Below, piece after piece: positions 17,650 to 26,328 of a stretch of 36,281 nucleotides of DNA (positions are counted from its first letter, which is position 1; every line of letters starts with the position of its first letter). This DNA is from an uncultured Bacteroidales bacterium. Lineage in GTDB: Bacteria; Bacteroidota; Bacteroidia; Bacteroidales; WCHB1-69. The stretch lies in contig CAJOKR010000037.1 in the NCBI GenBank assembly GCA_905235135.1, positions 1 to 36,281 on the forward strand, read 5' to 3'. The position numbers and the translations under genes were made by a program. The notes beneath the pieces were generated by a model. The model made no database searches and was not told the origin of the DNA. It worked only from the letters and a program-made list of their open reading frames with translations.

Positions 17650-18570
17650 CTAACTCATCTCCAGCATCCGCTGTATCGGCACTAACGCTTTCTGCTGCAG
17701 CTCCTCGTCCATGATGAGCTCGGGCTGCTCTTCCAACAGGGCGGCATAGATGTTCAAGAGGTTGTTCTTCTTCATGTTCACGCAGTCGTGCTTCACCGCG
17801 CCGTTGTAGAGGGTGTAGAGCTTCTTGTCGGGGTTGCGCTTCTGCATCTCGTAGATGATGCCGCTTTCGGTGACGACAATGAACTCTTTGGTGTTGCTCT
17901 CGCCGATGTAGTTGAGCATGGCGGCGGTGGAACCGATGAAATCGACCTTCTCCAACAGCTCGCGGCGGCACTCGGGATGCGCCACCACCAAAGCGTTGGG
18001 ATGCTCGGCCTTGGCTTTCTCCAAATCCTCGACCTCATAGTGGTCGTGAACACAGCAGGCACCGTCCCAAAGGAGCATCTCGCGGCCCGTCATCCGGTTG
18101 ATGTAGTCGCCGAGGTTGCCGTCGGGCACGAAGATAATCTTCTCGTCTTTGGGCATCTGGTTGACGAGCTTCAGCGCGTTGCCGGAGGTGACGATCAGGT
18201 CGCACTGGGCCTTCACCGCCGCCGTGCAGTTGACGTACGCCAGCACCTTGTGGTCGGGGTGTTTCGCCTTGAATTCGGCGAGTTTTTCGGCCTTGCAGCT
18301 GTTGGCGAGGGAGCAGCCCGCGCTCATGTCGGGCACGAGCACCTTGCGCGTGGGGTTGAGGATTTTGGCCGTCTCCGCCATGAAGTGCACGCCGGCGAAG
18401 AGGATGATGTCGGCCTGTGTCTCGGCGGCCTTGCGGGCCAGCCCGAGGCTGTCGCCCACGAAGTCGGCCACCTCCTGCACTTCGGGCAGGGTGTAGTAAT
18501 GCGCCAGGATGATGGCGTTCTTCTCGCGTTTCAGGCGAGCGATTTCGGTTTTGAGTTCTTCGTTATTCAT
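17650..18570 (-). CDS. nadA: Quinolinate synthase A
   Basis: 306 residues. It condenses iminoaspartate with dihydroxyacetone phosphate to quinolinate in NAD synthesis, using a [4Fe-4S] cluster. Cluster ligands are Cys86 (DMSAGCSLANSC), Cys172 or 173 (WDGACCVHD) and Cys263 (HDCVNMKKNNL). The substrate motif AHYYTLPEVQEVAD (23-36) and TAAMLNYIGES are conserved. The start at 18570 (MNNEELKTEI) was chosen over an upstream one whose extra 14 residues come from repeat DNA. nadB and nadC are not nearby. No regulator site was recognised. Confidence 0.95.
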   Translation of the reverse strand: MNNEELKTEIARLKREKNAIILAHYYTLPEVQEVADFVGDSLGLARKAAETQADIILFAGVHFMAETAKILNPTRKVLVPDMSAGCSLANSCKAEKLAEFKAKHPDHKVLAYVNCTAAVKAQCDLIVTSGNALKLVNQMPKDEKIIFVPDGNLGDYINRMTGREMLLWDGACCVHDHYEVEDLEKAKAEHPNALVVAHPECRRELLEKVDFIGSTAAMLNYIGESNTKEFIVVTESGIIYEMQKRNPDKKLYTLYNGAVKHDCVNMKKNNLLNIYAALLEEQPELIMDEELQQKALVPIQRMLEMS

Positions 18571-18596
18571 AATGATTGATGTTTCGTTATTACCAC

Positions 18597-18628
18597 CCCG
18601 CCCTGCGGGCACCCCTCCAAAGGAGGGG
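18597..18628. repeat. GC-rich hairpin repeat between rseP and nadA
   Basis: Within the 111-bp gap, CCCCTCC (18612-18618) and GGAGGGG (18622-18628) form a perfect 7-bp stem around AAA, next to GCCCTGCGGGC (18600-18610). Just beyond lies TAACTACTAACTGCTAACTA, a loose repeat also seen near 17.63 kb and 27.22 kb. Confidence 0.6.
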
Positions 18629-18681
18629 AATGATCCTTCGACCGAGACACTTTCGTTTAACTGTTAACTACTAACTGCTAA

Positions 18682-20070
18682 CTACTTAAAAATGAACCTC
18701 TTGAAGTCCAGCCCCAAGGCATAGACCATAAGGGCAATGAGCAGGACGAAGCCGATGGTGTTGGCGACGCTCAGGAACTTGTCGGAGGGCTTCTTACCAG
18801 TGATCATCTCCACGAGGATGAAGAGGATGTAGCCGCCGTCGAGACCGGGAATCGGGATGATGTTCATGAAGGCGAGGATGATGCCTAAAAGGGCTGTCAT
18901 GCTCCAGAAACGGTACCAGTCCCAAACTTTCGGGAAGATGCTGCCGATGGTCAGGAAGCTGCCGAGCTGCGTGGCACCTTCTTTAGTAAAGATGATCTTG
19001 AACTGCTTGACGTAGTTGCCCAACGTGCTGAATCCCTGTGAGATACCTGTCGGAATGGACTGCCAGAAGGTATAGTCCACGTGCACCACATCGAAGAATT
19101 GCGCGGGCTGTTTGTATGCCACGCCGATGTTGCCGAGCGTGTCCAACGTGACCGCCGTGTGGCAGAGACTGTCGCCGCGCATGTAGTCGATTTGGATTTC
19201 TTGGCCTTTGCTCTCCATGAAGACCTTCTTGAAGTCGAAGAAGCAGAACATCGCGGAATCGTTGATGCCGACGAGCGAGTCGCCCTTTTGCAGACCGGCT
19301 TGGTCCGCCGGGGCGCCCGCCAGCACGCTGTCGATGACGAACGGGATGCGGTAGTTGCAGAACAGTGACGAACTTCCCGCGCCCACCACCTTTCGCGGCA
19401 GATCTTTCGGGATGTCAATGACTACTTCTTCACCGTCGCGCTCCACGGTGACGGTTTTCACGTTGTCGAGCAGCACGTTGTTGGCGAAGTCGCCGAGGGT
19501 TTGTGGGTGCGTGGTATCGACCAACAGCACCTTGTCGCCGTTGCGGAAGCCCGCATCCTGCATCTCCTGCGAGAATTCGAGGCCGTATTTAGCGTTTTCG
19601 AGCGGGATGTAGTCGTTGCCCCACGTGAAGCACATCAGAATGTAGATGACGATGGCTGTGAGGAAGTTAACGAGCACGCCGCCGATAATGATGAGGAAGC
19701 GCTGCCACGCGGGTTTCGCGCGGAACTCCCACGGATGCACTTCGCTGCTCAGGTCGCTGGCCTTGGTGGTCTCATCCACCATGCCGTTGATGGAGCAGTA
19801 GCCGCCGAGGGGCAGCCATCCAAGACCCCATTCGGTGCATTCGGGATGGTTGGCCCACTCTTCGGGGGCTTTCCGGGAGAAGAAGCTGAAGTGCATCTTT
19901 CCGTCGAAGCGTTTCATTCTCAAGATGGAGAACCCCGGATTGAAGAACACGTAGAACTGGTCCACGCGGGTCTTGAAGATCTTCGCGAAGGTGAAATGCC
20001 CGAGCTCGTGCGTGACCACGAGGAACGTCAGGCTGGCCAGAAGGCCGAGGATTTGCATTGAGATGCCCAT
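18682..20070 (-). CDS. rseP: RseP-type intramembrane zinc metalloprotease (site-2 protease)
   Basis: 462 residues. The zinc motif HELGH (21-25) lies in the first membrane segment; the third ligand Asp411 is in the NIIPIPGLDGG motif before the C-terminal membrane segments. One membrane segment lies at about 124-146 and two more near the C-terminus. PDZ-like sequence lies between (for example APADQAGLQKGDSLVGIND). The family cuts membrane-bound anti-sigma factors and remnant signal peptides in the inner membrane. The start could be codon 1 or codon 5 (MQILGLLASL). Five tandem GGTTTAA units lie directly upstream. No sigma or anti-sigma gene is nearby. Confidence 0.93.
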   Translation of the reverse strand: MGISMQILGLLASLTFLVVTHELGHFTFAKIFKTRVDQFYVFFNPGFSILRMKRFDGKMHFSFFSRKAPEEWANHPECTEWGLGWLPLGGYCSINGMVDETTKASDLSSEVHPWEFRAKPAWQRFLIIIGGVLVNFLTAIVIYILMCFTWGNDYIPLENAKYGLEFSQEMQDAGFRNGDKVLLVDTTHPQTLGDFANNVLLDNVKTVTVERDGEEVVIDIPKDLPRKVVGAGSSSLFCNYRIPFVIDSVLAGAPADQAGLQKGDSLVGINDSAMFCFFDFKKVFMESKGQEIQIDYMRGDSLCHTAVTLDTLGNIGVAYKQPAQFFDVVHVDYTFWQSIPTGISQGFSTLGNYVKQFKIIFTKEGATQLGSFLTIGSIFPKVWDWYRFWSMTALLGIILAFMNIIPIPGLDGGYILFILVEMITGKKPSDKFLSVANTIGFVLLIALMVYALGLDFKRFIFK

Positions 20071-20075
20071 TATTT

Positions 20076-20110
20076 GGTTTAAGGTTTAAGGTTTAAGGTT
20101 TAAGGTTTAA
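20076..20110. repeat. Five tandem copies of GGTTTAA
   Basis: Perfect heptamer array immediately upstream of the rseP start codon. Two further copies lie at 24411-24424. Confidence 0.9.
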
Positions 20111-20136
20111 GGGTATGATTAATGTATACGGGTGTC

Positions 20137-20164
20137 GTAGAGACGCAAAATTTTGCGTCTCTAC
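20137..20164. repeat. 28-bp palindromic element (perfect)
   Basis: Arms GTAGAGACGC / GCGTCTCTAC around AAAATTTT, 13 bp past the pyrF stop codon (minus strand). Confidence 0.92.
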
Positions 20165-20176
20165 AAACCACGAATA

Positions 20177-21040
20177 TTATAACCATTTTAAAATGTCGTC
20201 CCTCATGCGGATCGCCTCGGCGCGGGCGCAGTCGGCGAAGTGGATGGCGCCATTCTCCTGTTTGCGGTAAGCGAGAAGGATGCCACGGGAGGAGTTGACC
20301 ACGCCGCCGTTGCCGTTACGGAGGTACTTGGCGATGTCCTCGGCTTTGCCACCTTGGGCACCGTAGCCGGGAATGAGGAAGAAGGTGGTGTCGAGCATGT
20401 TACGGATTTCCGCAGCCTCGTCAGGGTGGGTGCAACCCATTACGCCGCCGACGGCCGAGTAGCCGCATTCGCCCATGTAGTCCTTGCCCAGCTGCTGCAG
20501 CTTTTCACCCACGACGTGATAGACGCGCTTGCCGTCCTCGGTGGGCAGGTATTCGATGTCCTTCGCGCCCTCGTTGGAGGTGCGGATGAGCACGAACACA
20601 CCCTTGTCGTGGTCCTTGAGGTAGGGCAGGTACGGTGACAGGCTGTCGAGACCCATGTAGGGGCTGAGGGTGATGAAGTCGGCTTCGAACTCGCCGGTGA
20701 AGTGCGCCCGGGCGTACATTTCGGCGGTCTTGGCGATGTCGCCGCGCTTGATGTCGGCGATAATCACGGCCTTCTTCTCGCGCAGGTAGGCGAGCGTGCG
20801 GGCGTATGCGCGCAAACCGGCCATACCGTAGGCCTCGTAGTAGGCAATCTGCACCTTGTAGCAGGCGCAAACGTCCAACGTGCTGTCAATGAGAGCTTTG
20901 TTAAAGGCTACCAACCCGTCCTCAATGGTGGGGTGCTGCAGGGCGAGATGCTCGGGCAGGTAGGTCACGTCGGTATCCAAACCAACGCAAACGTGACCGT
21001 TTTTGGCCACGTTTGCATACAATTTATCGATATTAAGCAT
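20177..21040 (-). CDS. pyrF: Orotidine 5'-phosphate decarboxylase (longer type)
   Basis: 287 residues. It decarboxylates OMP to UMP, the last step of pyrimidine synthesis. The catalytic motif IADIKRGDIAKTAEMYA is at 94-110, with Asp96, Lys98 and Asp101. VGLDTDVTYLP (19-29) and FFLIPGYGAQGG followed by GVVNSSRGI form the nucleotide-phosphate site. The length and the GDIAKTA form fit the longer bacterial OMPDC type. It starts 3 bp after the stop of the response regulator gene, so it is probably co-transcribed with it. Confidence 0.95.
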   Translation of the reverse strand: MLNIDKLYANVAKNGHVCVGLDTDVTYLPEHLALQHPTIEDGLVAFNKALIDSTLDVCACYKVQIAYYEAYGMAGLRAYARTLAYLREKKAVIIADIKRGDIAKTAEMYARAHFTGEFEADFITLSPYMGLDSLSPYLPYLKDHDKGVFVLIRTSNEGAKDIEYLPTEDGKRVYHVVGEKLQQLGKDYMGECGYSAVGGVMGCTHPDEAAEIRNMLDTTFFLIPGYGAQGGKAEDIAKYLRNGNGGVVNSSRGILLAYRKQENGAIHFADCARAEAIRMRDDILKWL

Positions 21041-21043
21041 AGT

Positions 21044-21823
21044 TTATTTCGGGTCTAAAACGCGTAACATGAAACCGGTTCCGTGAATATTGCAAATTTC
21101 CACAAGGGGTTGATAACCCTCGGCATATTTGGTCTTGCGTTGGCCGGGGTCTTTGGGTAGCACCTTGTCTTCGCTGTCGATGATGAGGTAACCGCGCAGC
21201 TTGGTCATGAAGACATCCATGCTGCGGGAGGTGGTGTTGTCGTCTTCGCCCCATACCTCGCGGAGGATGATCTCGCGCGGCACGAGCTTGTTCTTGTGGT
21301 CGAGCATCAGCTTGAGCAGTTCACATTCCTTGCGGGTGAGCGTGCGGCTGACTTTCGGGTGGATGAGCTGCATTTCGGTGTAGTTGAGCATGAAGTTTCC
21401 GAACTTGATGGTCTCGTCCTCGCTAACATATTCGCGCGGGGCCGTGGCCTTGCAGCGGCGCAGAATGGCCTGGATGCGCAGCCCGAGCTCCTCGATGCTG
21501 AACGGTTTGGCCACGTAGTCGTCGCAACCCATGTTGAAGCCTTTGATGCGGTCTTCCTTGGCAGAAGCTGAGGAAAGCACGATGATGGGCACGTTTTTAT
21601 CAACTTTTCTCATGCTGCTCAGCAGTCTGAACCCGTCATAATGACGCAGCGCAACATCGATGATGCAGATGTCGAAAAGCCCCTTGTTGAAGTGGGCGTC
21701 TGCTTCGGTGCCGTCGCGGAAGTCAGTGACTTCATAACCGGTCATCTCGAGATAATCTTTAATTACGTGGCGCAGGTTGTCGCTGCTGTCCACTAACATT
21801 ACTTTTTCTTTTTTCAGTTTCAT
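21044..21823 (-). CDS. OmpR-type response regulator without nearby kinase
   Basis: 259 residues. The receiver domain is about 1-120, with phospho-acceptor Asp56 (ICIIDVALRHYDGF), Lys106 (YVAKPFSIEEL), and Ser in place of Thr in VLSSASA. The usual acidic pair near the N-terminus reads LVDSSDN, so the second acid is missing. The winged-helix DNA-binding domain (about 140-255) has RTLTRKECELLKLML and a wing loop about 18 residues longer than usual between TKLRGYL and HGTGFML. The start at 21823 (MKLKKEKVMLVDSS) fits the receiver start; an upstream ATG adds 24 unlikely residues. pyrF follows after 3 bp. Target genes are unknown. Confidence 0.9.
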   Translation of the reverse strand: MKLKKEKVMLVDSSDNLRHVIKDYLEMTGYEVTDFRDGTEADAHFNKGLFDICIIDVALRHYDGFRLLSSMRKVDKNVPIIVLSSASAKEDRIKGFNMGCDDYVAKPFSIEELGLRIQAILRRCKATAPREYVSEDETIKFGNFMLNYTEMQLIHPKVSRTLTRKECELLKLMLDHKNKLVPREIILREVWGEDDNTTSRSMDVFMTKLRGYLIIDSEDKVLPKDPGQRKTKYAEGYQPLVEICNIHGTGFMLRVLDPK

Positions 21824-22056
21824 ATTATCTGATTTTTCTTGATAAAATTCCGTTAAAACTAACTCTTTTATAATTATTCCCGTTTCTGTAACCAATAATC
21901 GTTTGTGTTTTAAAACTCTTTGCCTGTTAATAAATAAAGCATTCTTAGAGCGATTATCCTGCTAACAAAAACAGCCGCAAAAATAATAATTTTTTTTCAA
22001 AATCCCTACGAGAAATAAAAATTTTTCTTTCTGATGGCAGTCCGCTATATTTTTTA

Positions 22057-22064
22057 TACTTTTG
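22057..22064 (+). promoter_or_regulatory. Promoter -7 element for the nagB-lmbE fusion gene
   Basis: TACTTTTG matches TAnnTTTG, 36 bp before the ATG. The surrounding divergent gap (21824-22099) is strongly AT-rich. No clear TTTG -33 element is present; TTTCTG lies at about the right place. Confidence 0.5.
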
Positions 22065-22099
22065 CGACCGTTTGAAAATAATCAGTAACTGTTTAAAAT

Positions 22100-24409
22100 A
22101 TGGTCAATTATACATCGGTGGAACAAAGTTTCCTGCAGAACAGCTTTCGTAAGTACCCCACGAATGTACCCTACATTACCGTAGCCAATTCTCCAGAGAT
22201 GGGCTTGCTGATCGCCCTGCGTTTTTTGGAATGGGTAGGGGAGAACCCCGAGGGCGTCATCAGCCTGCCGACTGGAAAGTCCTCCGCTTCGTTTATCAAC
22301 TGGGTGAAGCGGATTTTGGATGGCTGGGACACTCCTGACGGCAAGGCTTTCCGGGAAAAACACGGCCTTACGCTCACGCGCAAGCCGGTGCTCTCGGGAC
22401 TTCGGTTTGTGCAGATGGAGGAGTTTTACCCCATCAGTCCGTCGCAGCACAACAGCTCCTACAACTACGTGCAGAAGTACTTCGTGGACGGTTTCGGATT
22501 GGACGTTTCGAAGGGACTTTTCATCAACTGCGACGAGATTCCGCTGGTTGGCGGCCGGCACTTCAGCGAGGTCTTTCCCGACCATCATGTGGATCTCTCG
22601 CTACGTTTCCGCGAGGACCGGAACCCTACGGAACTGCTTCAGCAACAGTCGATTTTCATGATTGACGACTGGTGCAGCGCCTACGAGCAGAAGATTCGCG
22701 ACATGGGTGGCATCGGCTTTTTCCTCAGCGGCATCGGTCCCGACGGGCACATTGCGCTCAACGTGCGGGGCAGCGACTTCAACTCCACCACGCGGCTGAC
22801 GGCCACCAATTTCGAGACGGCGGCGGATACGGCCAGCGACCTCGGCGGCATCGAGGTTTCGCGCCACCGCCCGGTCATCACCATCGGTTTGCAGACCATC
22901 ACCTGCAACCCCGACGCGGTGGCCATCATCTATGCGGCGGGCGAGGCCAAGGCCGAAGTGATCCGGCTTGCGTTGGAGGAGAAACCCGCCAACGTCTATC
23001 CCGCTTCTGTACTCGCCAAGCTTTCCAACGCCCGTTTCTTCCTCACTACGGGTGCAGCTTCAATGCTGAAAGATTCTGTGTATCAGTATTATACTACCGA
23101 TGGCTGGAGTCAAGAGAAAACCGACCGCGCCGTCATCGACCTTTGTAAGCATCTCAACATATTCAGCGACAAACTCACTTCCGAAGATTTGCAGAGCGAT
23201 CCTTTCTGCGCGATGATTCCGAATGTGGGCGAGCAGACCATCCAGCAGAGTACCGGTTCCATCACGGCCAAAATCGAGCGCGGCATGTCACCCGTGCGTG
23301 GCAAGGTTATCTACAACACCGCGCCGCATCACGACGACATTATGCTCGGCATGTTTCCCTATATCAGCCACATTTCCAGCGACCCGTCCAACGAGCTGCA
23401 CTTCTCCATCATGACCTCCGGTTTCAATGCCGTCACCAACCGTTTCCTCATCAAGCATCTCGAAAACACCCTCCAACTCCTGCGCGACGGCCAGATTCAG
23501 ATGGTGAATTATGAAAATTTCTTCACCGAAGGCTATAAAATCAAGCGGGAGAAAGATGTTTACCATTCGTTGATTAAGATTGCCTCGCGGCAACGGCCCG
23601 AATTTCTGCGCGGTTTCGCCCACCGGCTTGTGCGCGACATTGTGGAGATTTGGCGAGTCGATTCCGTGCAGGCGCTTTACAACCGGATTGTGAAAATCAT
23701 CGAGTTTACGAAGGGCTGTTACGACGGGCAGAAGATGCCGACCGACATCCAGAAGCTCAAAGGGATGATTCGAGAGTTCGAGGAAGAGCTGGTTTGGGGA
23801 CACTTCGGTTTTATGGAAGACCGCGTGCATCATCTGCGGCTCGGCTTCTACACGGGCGACCTCGTCACTGAAAGTCCTGACCGCAATCGCGACGTGATGC
23901 CCATTTTGGAGGAGTTGCGCACCATCAAGCCCGACATCATCACGCTGGCTTTCGACCCCGAGGGCAACGGTCCCGACACGCACTACAAGGTGCTGCAGGC
24001 CATCGCCGACGCAGTGCGGCTTTGGCGCGAGGAACGCGACCTCTCCAACCTCAAGATTTGGGGCTACCGCAACGTTTGGTACAAGTATCACCCGTCGGAG
24101 GTTTCCCACATCGTGCCAGTGTCGCTCAACGACATCAACGCCTTCAACGAGGCCTTTTCCAACTGCTACCTCAGTCAGGTGGATGCGTCGTTCCCGAGCT
24201 ACAAGTTAGACGGCAAGTTCAGCACGTTAGCGCAGAGTATCTGGGTAGAGCAACTCAAGACCGTGCAGTTGCTTCTCGGCAAGCCCTTCTTCTTCCAGAA
24301 CCCGAGTCCTGTTTTGCGCGCCACACACGGTCTCGTCTTCCTCAAGGAGATGACCGCCGACGAGTTCCTCGCGCACGCCAGCGAGCTGGAAAAATCGGTG
24401 GTGGGGTGA
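22100..24409 (+). CDS. nagB: Glucosamine-6-phosphate deaminase fused to a PIG-L/LmbE-type domain
   Basis: 769 residues with two modules. The N-terminal part (about 20-345) is a NagB-type isomerase/deaminase with MEEFYPISPSQHNSSYNYV (106-124) and the signature GIGPDGHIALN (211-221); it converts glucosamine 6-phosphate to fructose 6-phosphate and ammonia. The C-terminal part (about 400-769) begins with NTAPHHDDIMLGMFP (PHHDD at 409-413), a variant of the PHPDD zinc motif of LmbE/PIG-L N-deacetylases. Such fusions occur in Bacteroidota and could link deacetylation and deamination of amino sugars, though whether the LmbE part is active is not shown. The gene has its own promoter and is divergent from the response regulator. 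Confidence 0.92.
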   Translation: MVNYTSVEQSFLQNSFRKYPTNVPYITVANSPEMGLLIALRFLEWVGENPEGVISLPTGKSSASFINWVKRILDGWDTPDGKAFREKHGLTLTRKPVLSGLRFVQMEEFYPISPSQHNSSYNYVQKYFVDGFGLDVSKGLFINCDEIPLVGGRHFSEVFPDHHVDLSLRFREDRNPTELLQQQSIFMIDDWCSAYEQKIRDMGGIGFFLSGIGPDGHIALNVRGSDFNSTTRLTATNFETAADTASDLGGIEVSRHRPVITIGLQTITCNPDAVAIIYAAGEAKAEVIRLALEEKPANVYPASVLAKLSNARFFLTTGAASMLKDSVYQYYTTDGWSQEKTDRAVIDLCKHLNIFSDKLTSEDLQSDPFCAMIPNVGEQTIQQSTGSITAKIERGMSPVRGKVIYNTAPHHDDIMLGMFPYISHISSDPSNELHFSIMTSGFNAVTNRFLIKHLENTLQLLRDGQIQMVNYENFFTEGYKIKREKDVYHSLIKIASRQRPEFLRGFAHRLVRDIVEIWRVDSVQALYNRIVKIIEFTKGCYDGQKMPTDIQKLKGMIREFEEELVWGHFGFMEDRVHHLRLGFYTGDLVTESPDRNRDVMPILEELRTIKPDIITLAFDPEGNGPDTHYKVLQAIADAVRLWREERDLSNLKIWGYRNVWYKYHPSEVSHIVPVSLNDINAFNEAFSNCYLSQVDASFPSYKLDGKFSTLAQSIWVEQLKTVQLLLGKPFFFQNPSPVLRATHGLVFLKEMTADEFLAHASELEKSVVG

Positions 24410-24410
24410 T

Positions 24411-24424
24411 GGTTTAAGGTTTAA
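24411..24424. repeat. Two GGTTTAA units after the nagB stop
   Basis: The same heptamer as the array upstream of rseP, starting 2 bp after the stop codon. Confidence 0.7.
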
Positions 24425-24475
24425 TGAAGTTTTGCTGTGGGGCGTGTTTTTGAGAGAAGATGTTGTCCGTACGTT

Positions 24476-24503
24476 GTAGAGACGCAAAATTTTGCGTCTC
24501 TAC
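24476..24503. repeat. 28-bp palindromic element (perfect)
   Basis: Arms GTAGAGACGC / GCGTCTCTAC around AAAATTTT, in the 158-bp gap between the nagB fusion and the type B sorted protein. A TATTTTTG promoter-like element follows 2 bp later. Confidence 0.92.
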
Positions 24504-24505
24504 AG

Positions 24506-24513
24506 TATTTTTG
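24506..24513 (+). promoter_or_regulatory. Possible promoter -7 element next to the palindrome
   Basis: TATTTTTG matches TAnnTTTG, 54 bp before the start of the sorted surface protein. The TTTG inside the palindrome is only 11 bp upstream, too close for the usual -33 spacing. Confidence 0.35.
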
Positions 24514-24567
24514 CAACAAAATGGTCGGTTTTTCGTTATACTAAAAATTTGTAGCAAATATGATTTT

Positions 24568-26328
24568 ATGATACGAAAACCTATCTTGATATGTGCGCTG
24601 TTGGTGATGTCTGTGGTGGCTTTTGCGCAGGCCGACCACTGCGATTCCGTGCTTATTTCGCAGGATACCACTATCTTCGTCGGACAGTCTGTTAATTTGC
24701 AGTCGCACAACCTGTTCGAATACACATGGGTGCCGGAGACGGCTTTCGACAATCCGCACGACAGTAATCAGGTCGTTTCCCCGACGGAGACCACCACGTA
24801 TCACATCACGGGACGATATATCTCAGGCAATATTGTCACCAACGGCGATTTCCAGAGTGGCAATACCGGATTCACCAGCGGGTACACATATTACACTACT
24901 AACTCCAATACATGGGGTATCATCGGACAGGAGGGAACCTATACCATCAATACAAATTCCTCCAATGTACACAATAATTTCGGCAATTATCCTTGCTATG
25001 ATCACACTTCCGGCAATGGCACGGGCAAGTGCATGTATGTAAACGGGGCTGGTACGGCCAACACCACGGTTTGGCAGCAGGTGATTCCCGTTGTGCCCAA
25101 CACGGACTACATTTTCATCACATGGGTGGCCTCGCTTTCCCCGAATTCAACTTCTTCGTCTTCGGAGTTGGCCCGCCTGCAGTTCAGCATTAACGGTGCC
25201 ACCATCGGCAGCATCTTCACCGCGCCCACGACTACGGCGCAATGGCAGCAGTTCTACCAGATTTGGAACAGCGGCAATTCCACCTCGGCGACTATCCGCA
25301 TCCTCAACCAAAACACGGTGAACAGCGGTAACGACTTCGCCCTCGATGACATCAGTTTCTGTCCGATGTACCCGTGCGACGATTCCGTGACTGTGGAGGT
25401 GCTTGTCCCGCTGTACGCGTTGCCCGACACGGTGATTTCCTGCATCGGCGGCACGCACTCTATCCAGCCGTTGGACAATGACACCATCGACGAGTTCTGC
25501 ACTGCCGAGGGTCCGATAGAGCCCGAAATCGTCCAATATCCGTCGCATGCGCAGGTCTCCGTCACGGGATCCGCCCACGATGTCTTCAACTTCCAGTTCA
25601 GCAATGATTTTGTGGGGGAGGATACGCTGTTGTACCGCATTTGCTGTGCCAACAGCTGCGACACGACCGCGGTAATCTTGATTTCGAAGGGTTATACGTC
25701 CGAGTTTAGCGACACGGCTTGCGTGCAGTATTCGTGGAATGGCCACACCTATTCCGCGACCGGCGACTACGAGCAACATCTCACTGCTGCCGATGGCTGC
25801 GACAGTACAGTTACGTTGCACCTCGAAATCATCAACCCATACGTCATCATCGTCTCCAACAACCCGGATTTCTGTTCCACACACGAGACCGTGTTGGAGG
25901 TGGAGAGCGATTTTGAGCATTTCGTGTGGAGCACCGGCGATACGACCACGTTCCTCGCCGTGGAGGAGCCTGGCGTCTATTCTGTGACGGGCAGCAATAA
26001 ATTCTGCGACGGGCGGGCGAATTTCACCATCGAAAATTGTGAGATTGTCGTATATCTGCCCAACGTCATCACGCCTTCTCGCTCCGACGGCCTCAACGAC
26101 TACATCTCCATTCCCGAGGAGGAGAGACCTGAGATTTTGGCGTTTGAGCTTACCGTTTTCGACCGCTGGGGCGAGATCATCTTCGCCACCACGGACGTGA
26201 ATTTCGTCTGGGACGGCACCATGAAGAACGGAAAACTGGTGACCAACGGCGTTTACACATACCTGATGCATTACACGCCGCCAACGGGCAAACCAGTGGT
26301 GAAACGAGGAACGATTACCGTTTTGTAA
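24568..26328 (+). CDS. Surface protein with gliding-motility-type (T9SS type B) C-terminal domain
   Basis: 586 residues. The start at 24568 gives the signal peptide MIRKPILICALLVMSVVAFA; an upstream in-frame ATG would run through the palindrome. Then come a PKD-like strand region (DTTIFVGQSVNLQSHNLFEY), a jelly-roll-like domain (about 90-270, NGDFQSGNTGFTSGYTYY to ALDDISFCP) of the kind seen in carbohydrate-binding modules, and Ig-like segments. Residues 494-586 (LPNVITPSRSDGLNDY, FELTVFDRWGEIIF, WDGTMKNGKLVTNGVY) are a CHU_C-type sorting domain. The protein should be secreted by the T9SS and stay at the surface. The ligand is unknown. Its last 14 bp overlap the convergent agmatinase gene. 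Confidence 0.9.
   Translation: MIRKPILICALLVMSVVAFAQADHCDSVLISQDTTIFVGQSVNLQSHNLFEYTWVPETAFDNPHDSNQVVSPTETTTYHITGRYISGNIVTNGDFQSGNTGFTSGYTYYTTNSNTWGIIGQEGTYTINTNSSNVHNNFGNYPCYDHTSGNGTGKCMYVNGAGTANTTVWQQVIPVVPNTDYIFITWVASLSPNSTSSSSELARLQFSINGATIGSIFTAPTTTAQWQQFYQIWNSGNSTSATIRILNQNTVNSGNDFALDDISFCPMYPCDDSVTVEVLVPLYALPDTVISCIGGTHSIQPLDNDTIDEFCTAEGPIEPEIVQYPSHAQVSVTGSAHDVFNFQFSNDFVGEDTLLYRICCANSCDTTAVILISKGYTSEFSDTACVQYSWNGHTYSATGDYEQHLTAADGCDSTVTLHLEIINPYVIIVSNNPDFCSTHETVLEVESDFEHFVWSTGDTTTFLAVEEPGVYSVTGSNKFCDGRANFTIENCEIVVYLPNVITPSRSDGLNDYISIPEEERPEILAFELTVFDRWGEIIFATTDVNFVWDGTMKNGKLVTNGVYTYLMHYTPPTGKPVVKRGTITVL

Noticed and set aside
20076..20110. The heptamer array as a CRISPR
   Set aside because: Units are 7 bp without spacers, and no cas genes are present.
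25147..26271. A 374-codon minus-strand open frame opposite the type B sorted protein
   Set aside because: It lies entirely within a strongly supported gene; the product is Arg/Val/Gly-rich shadow sequence without domains.
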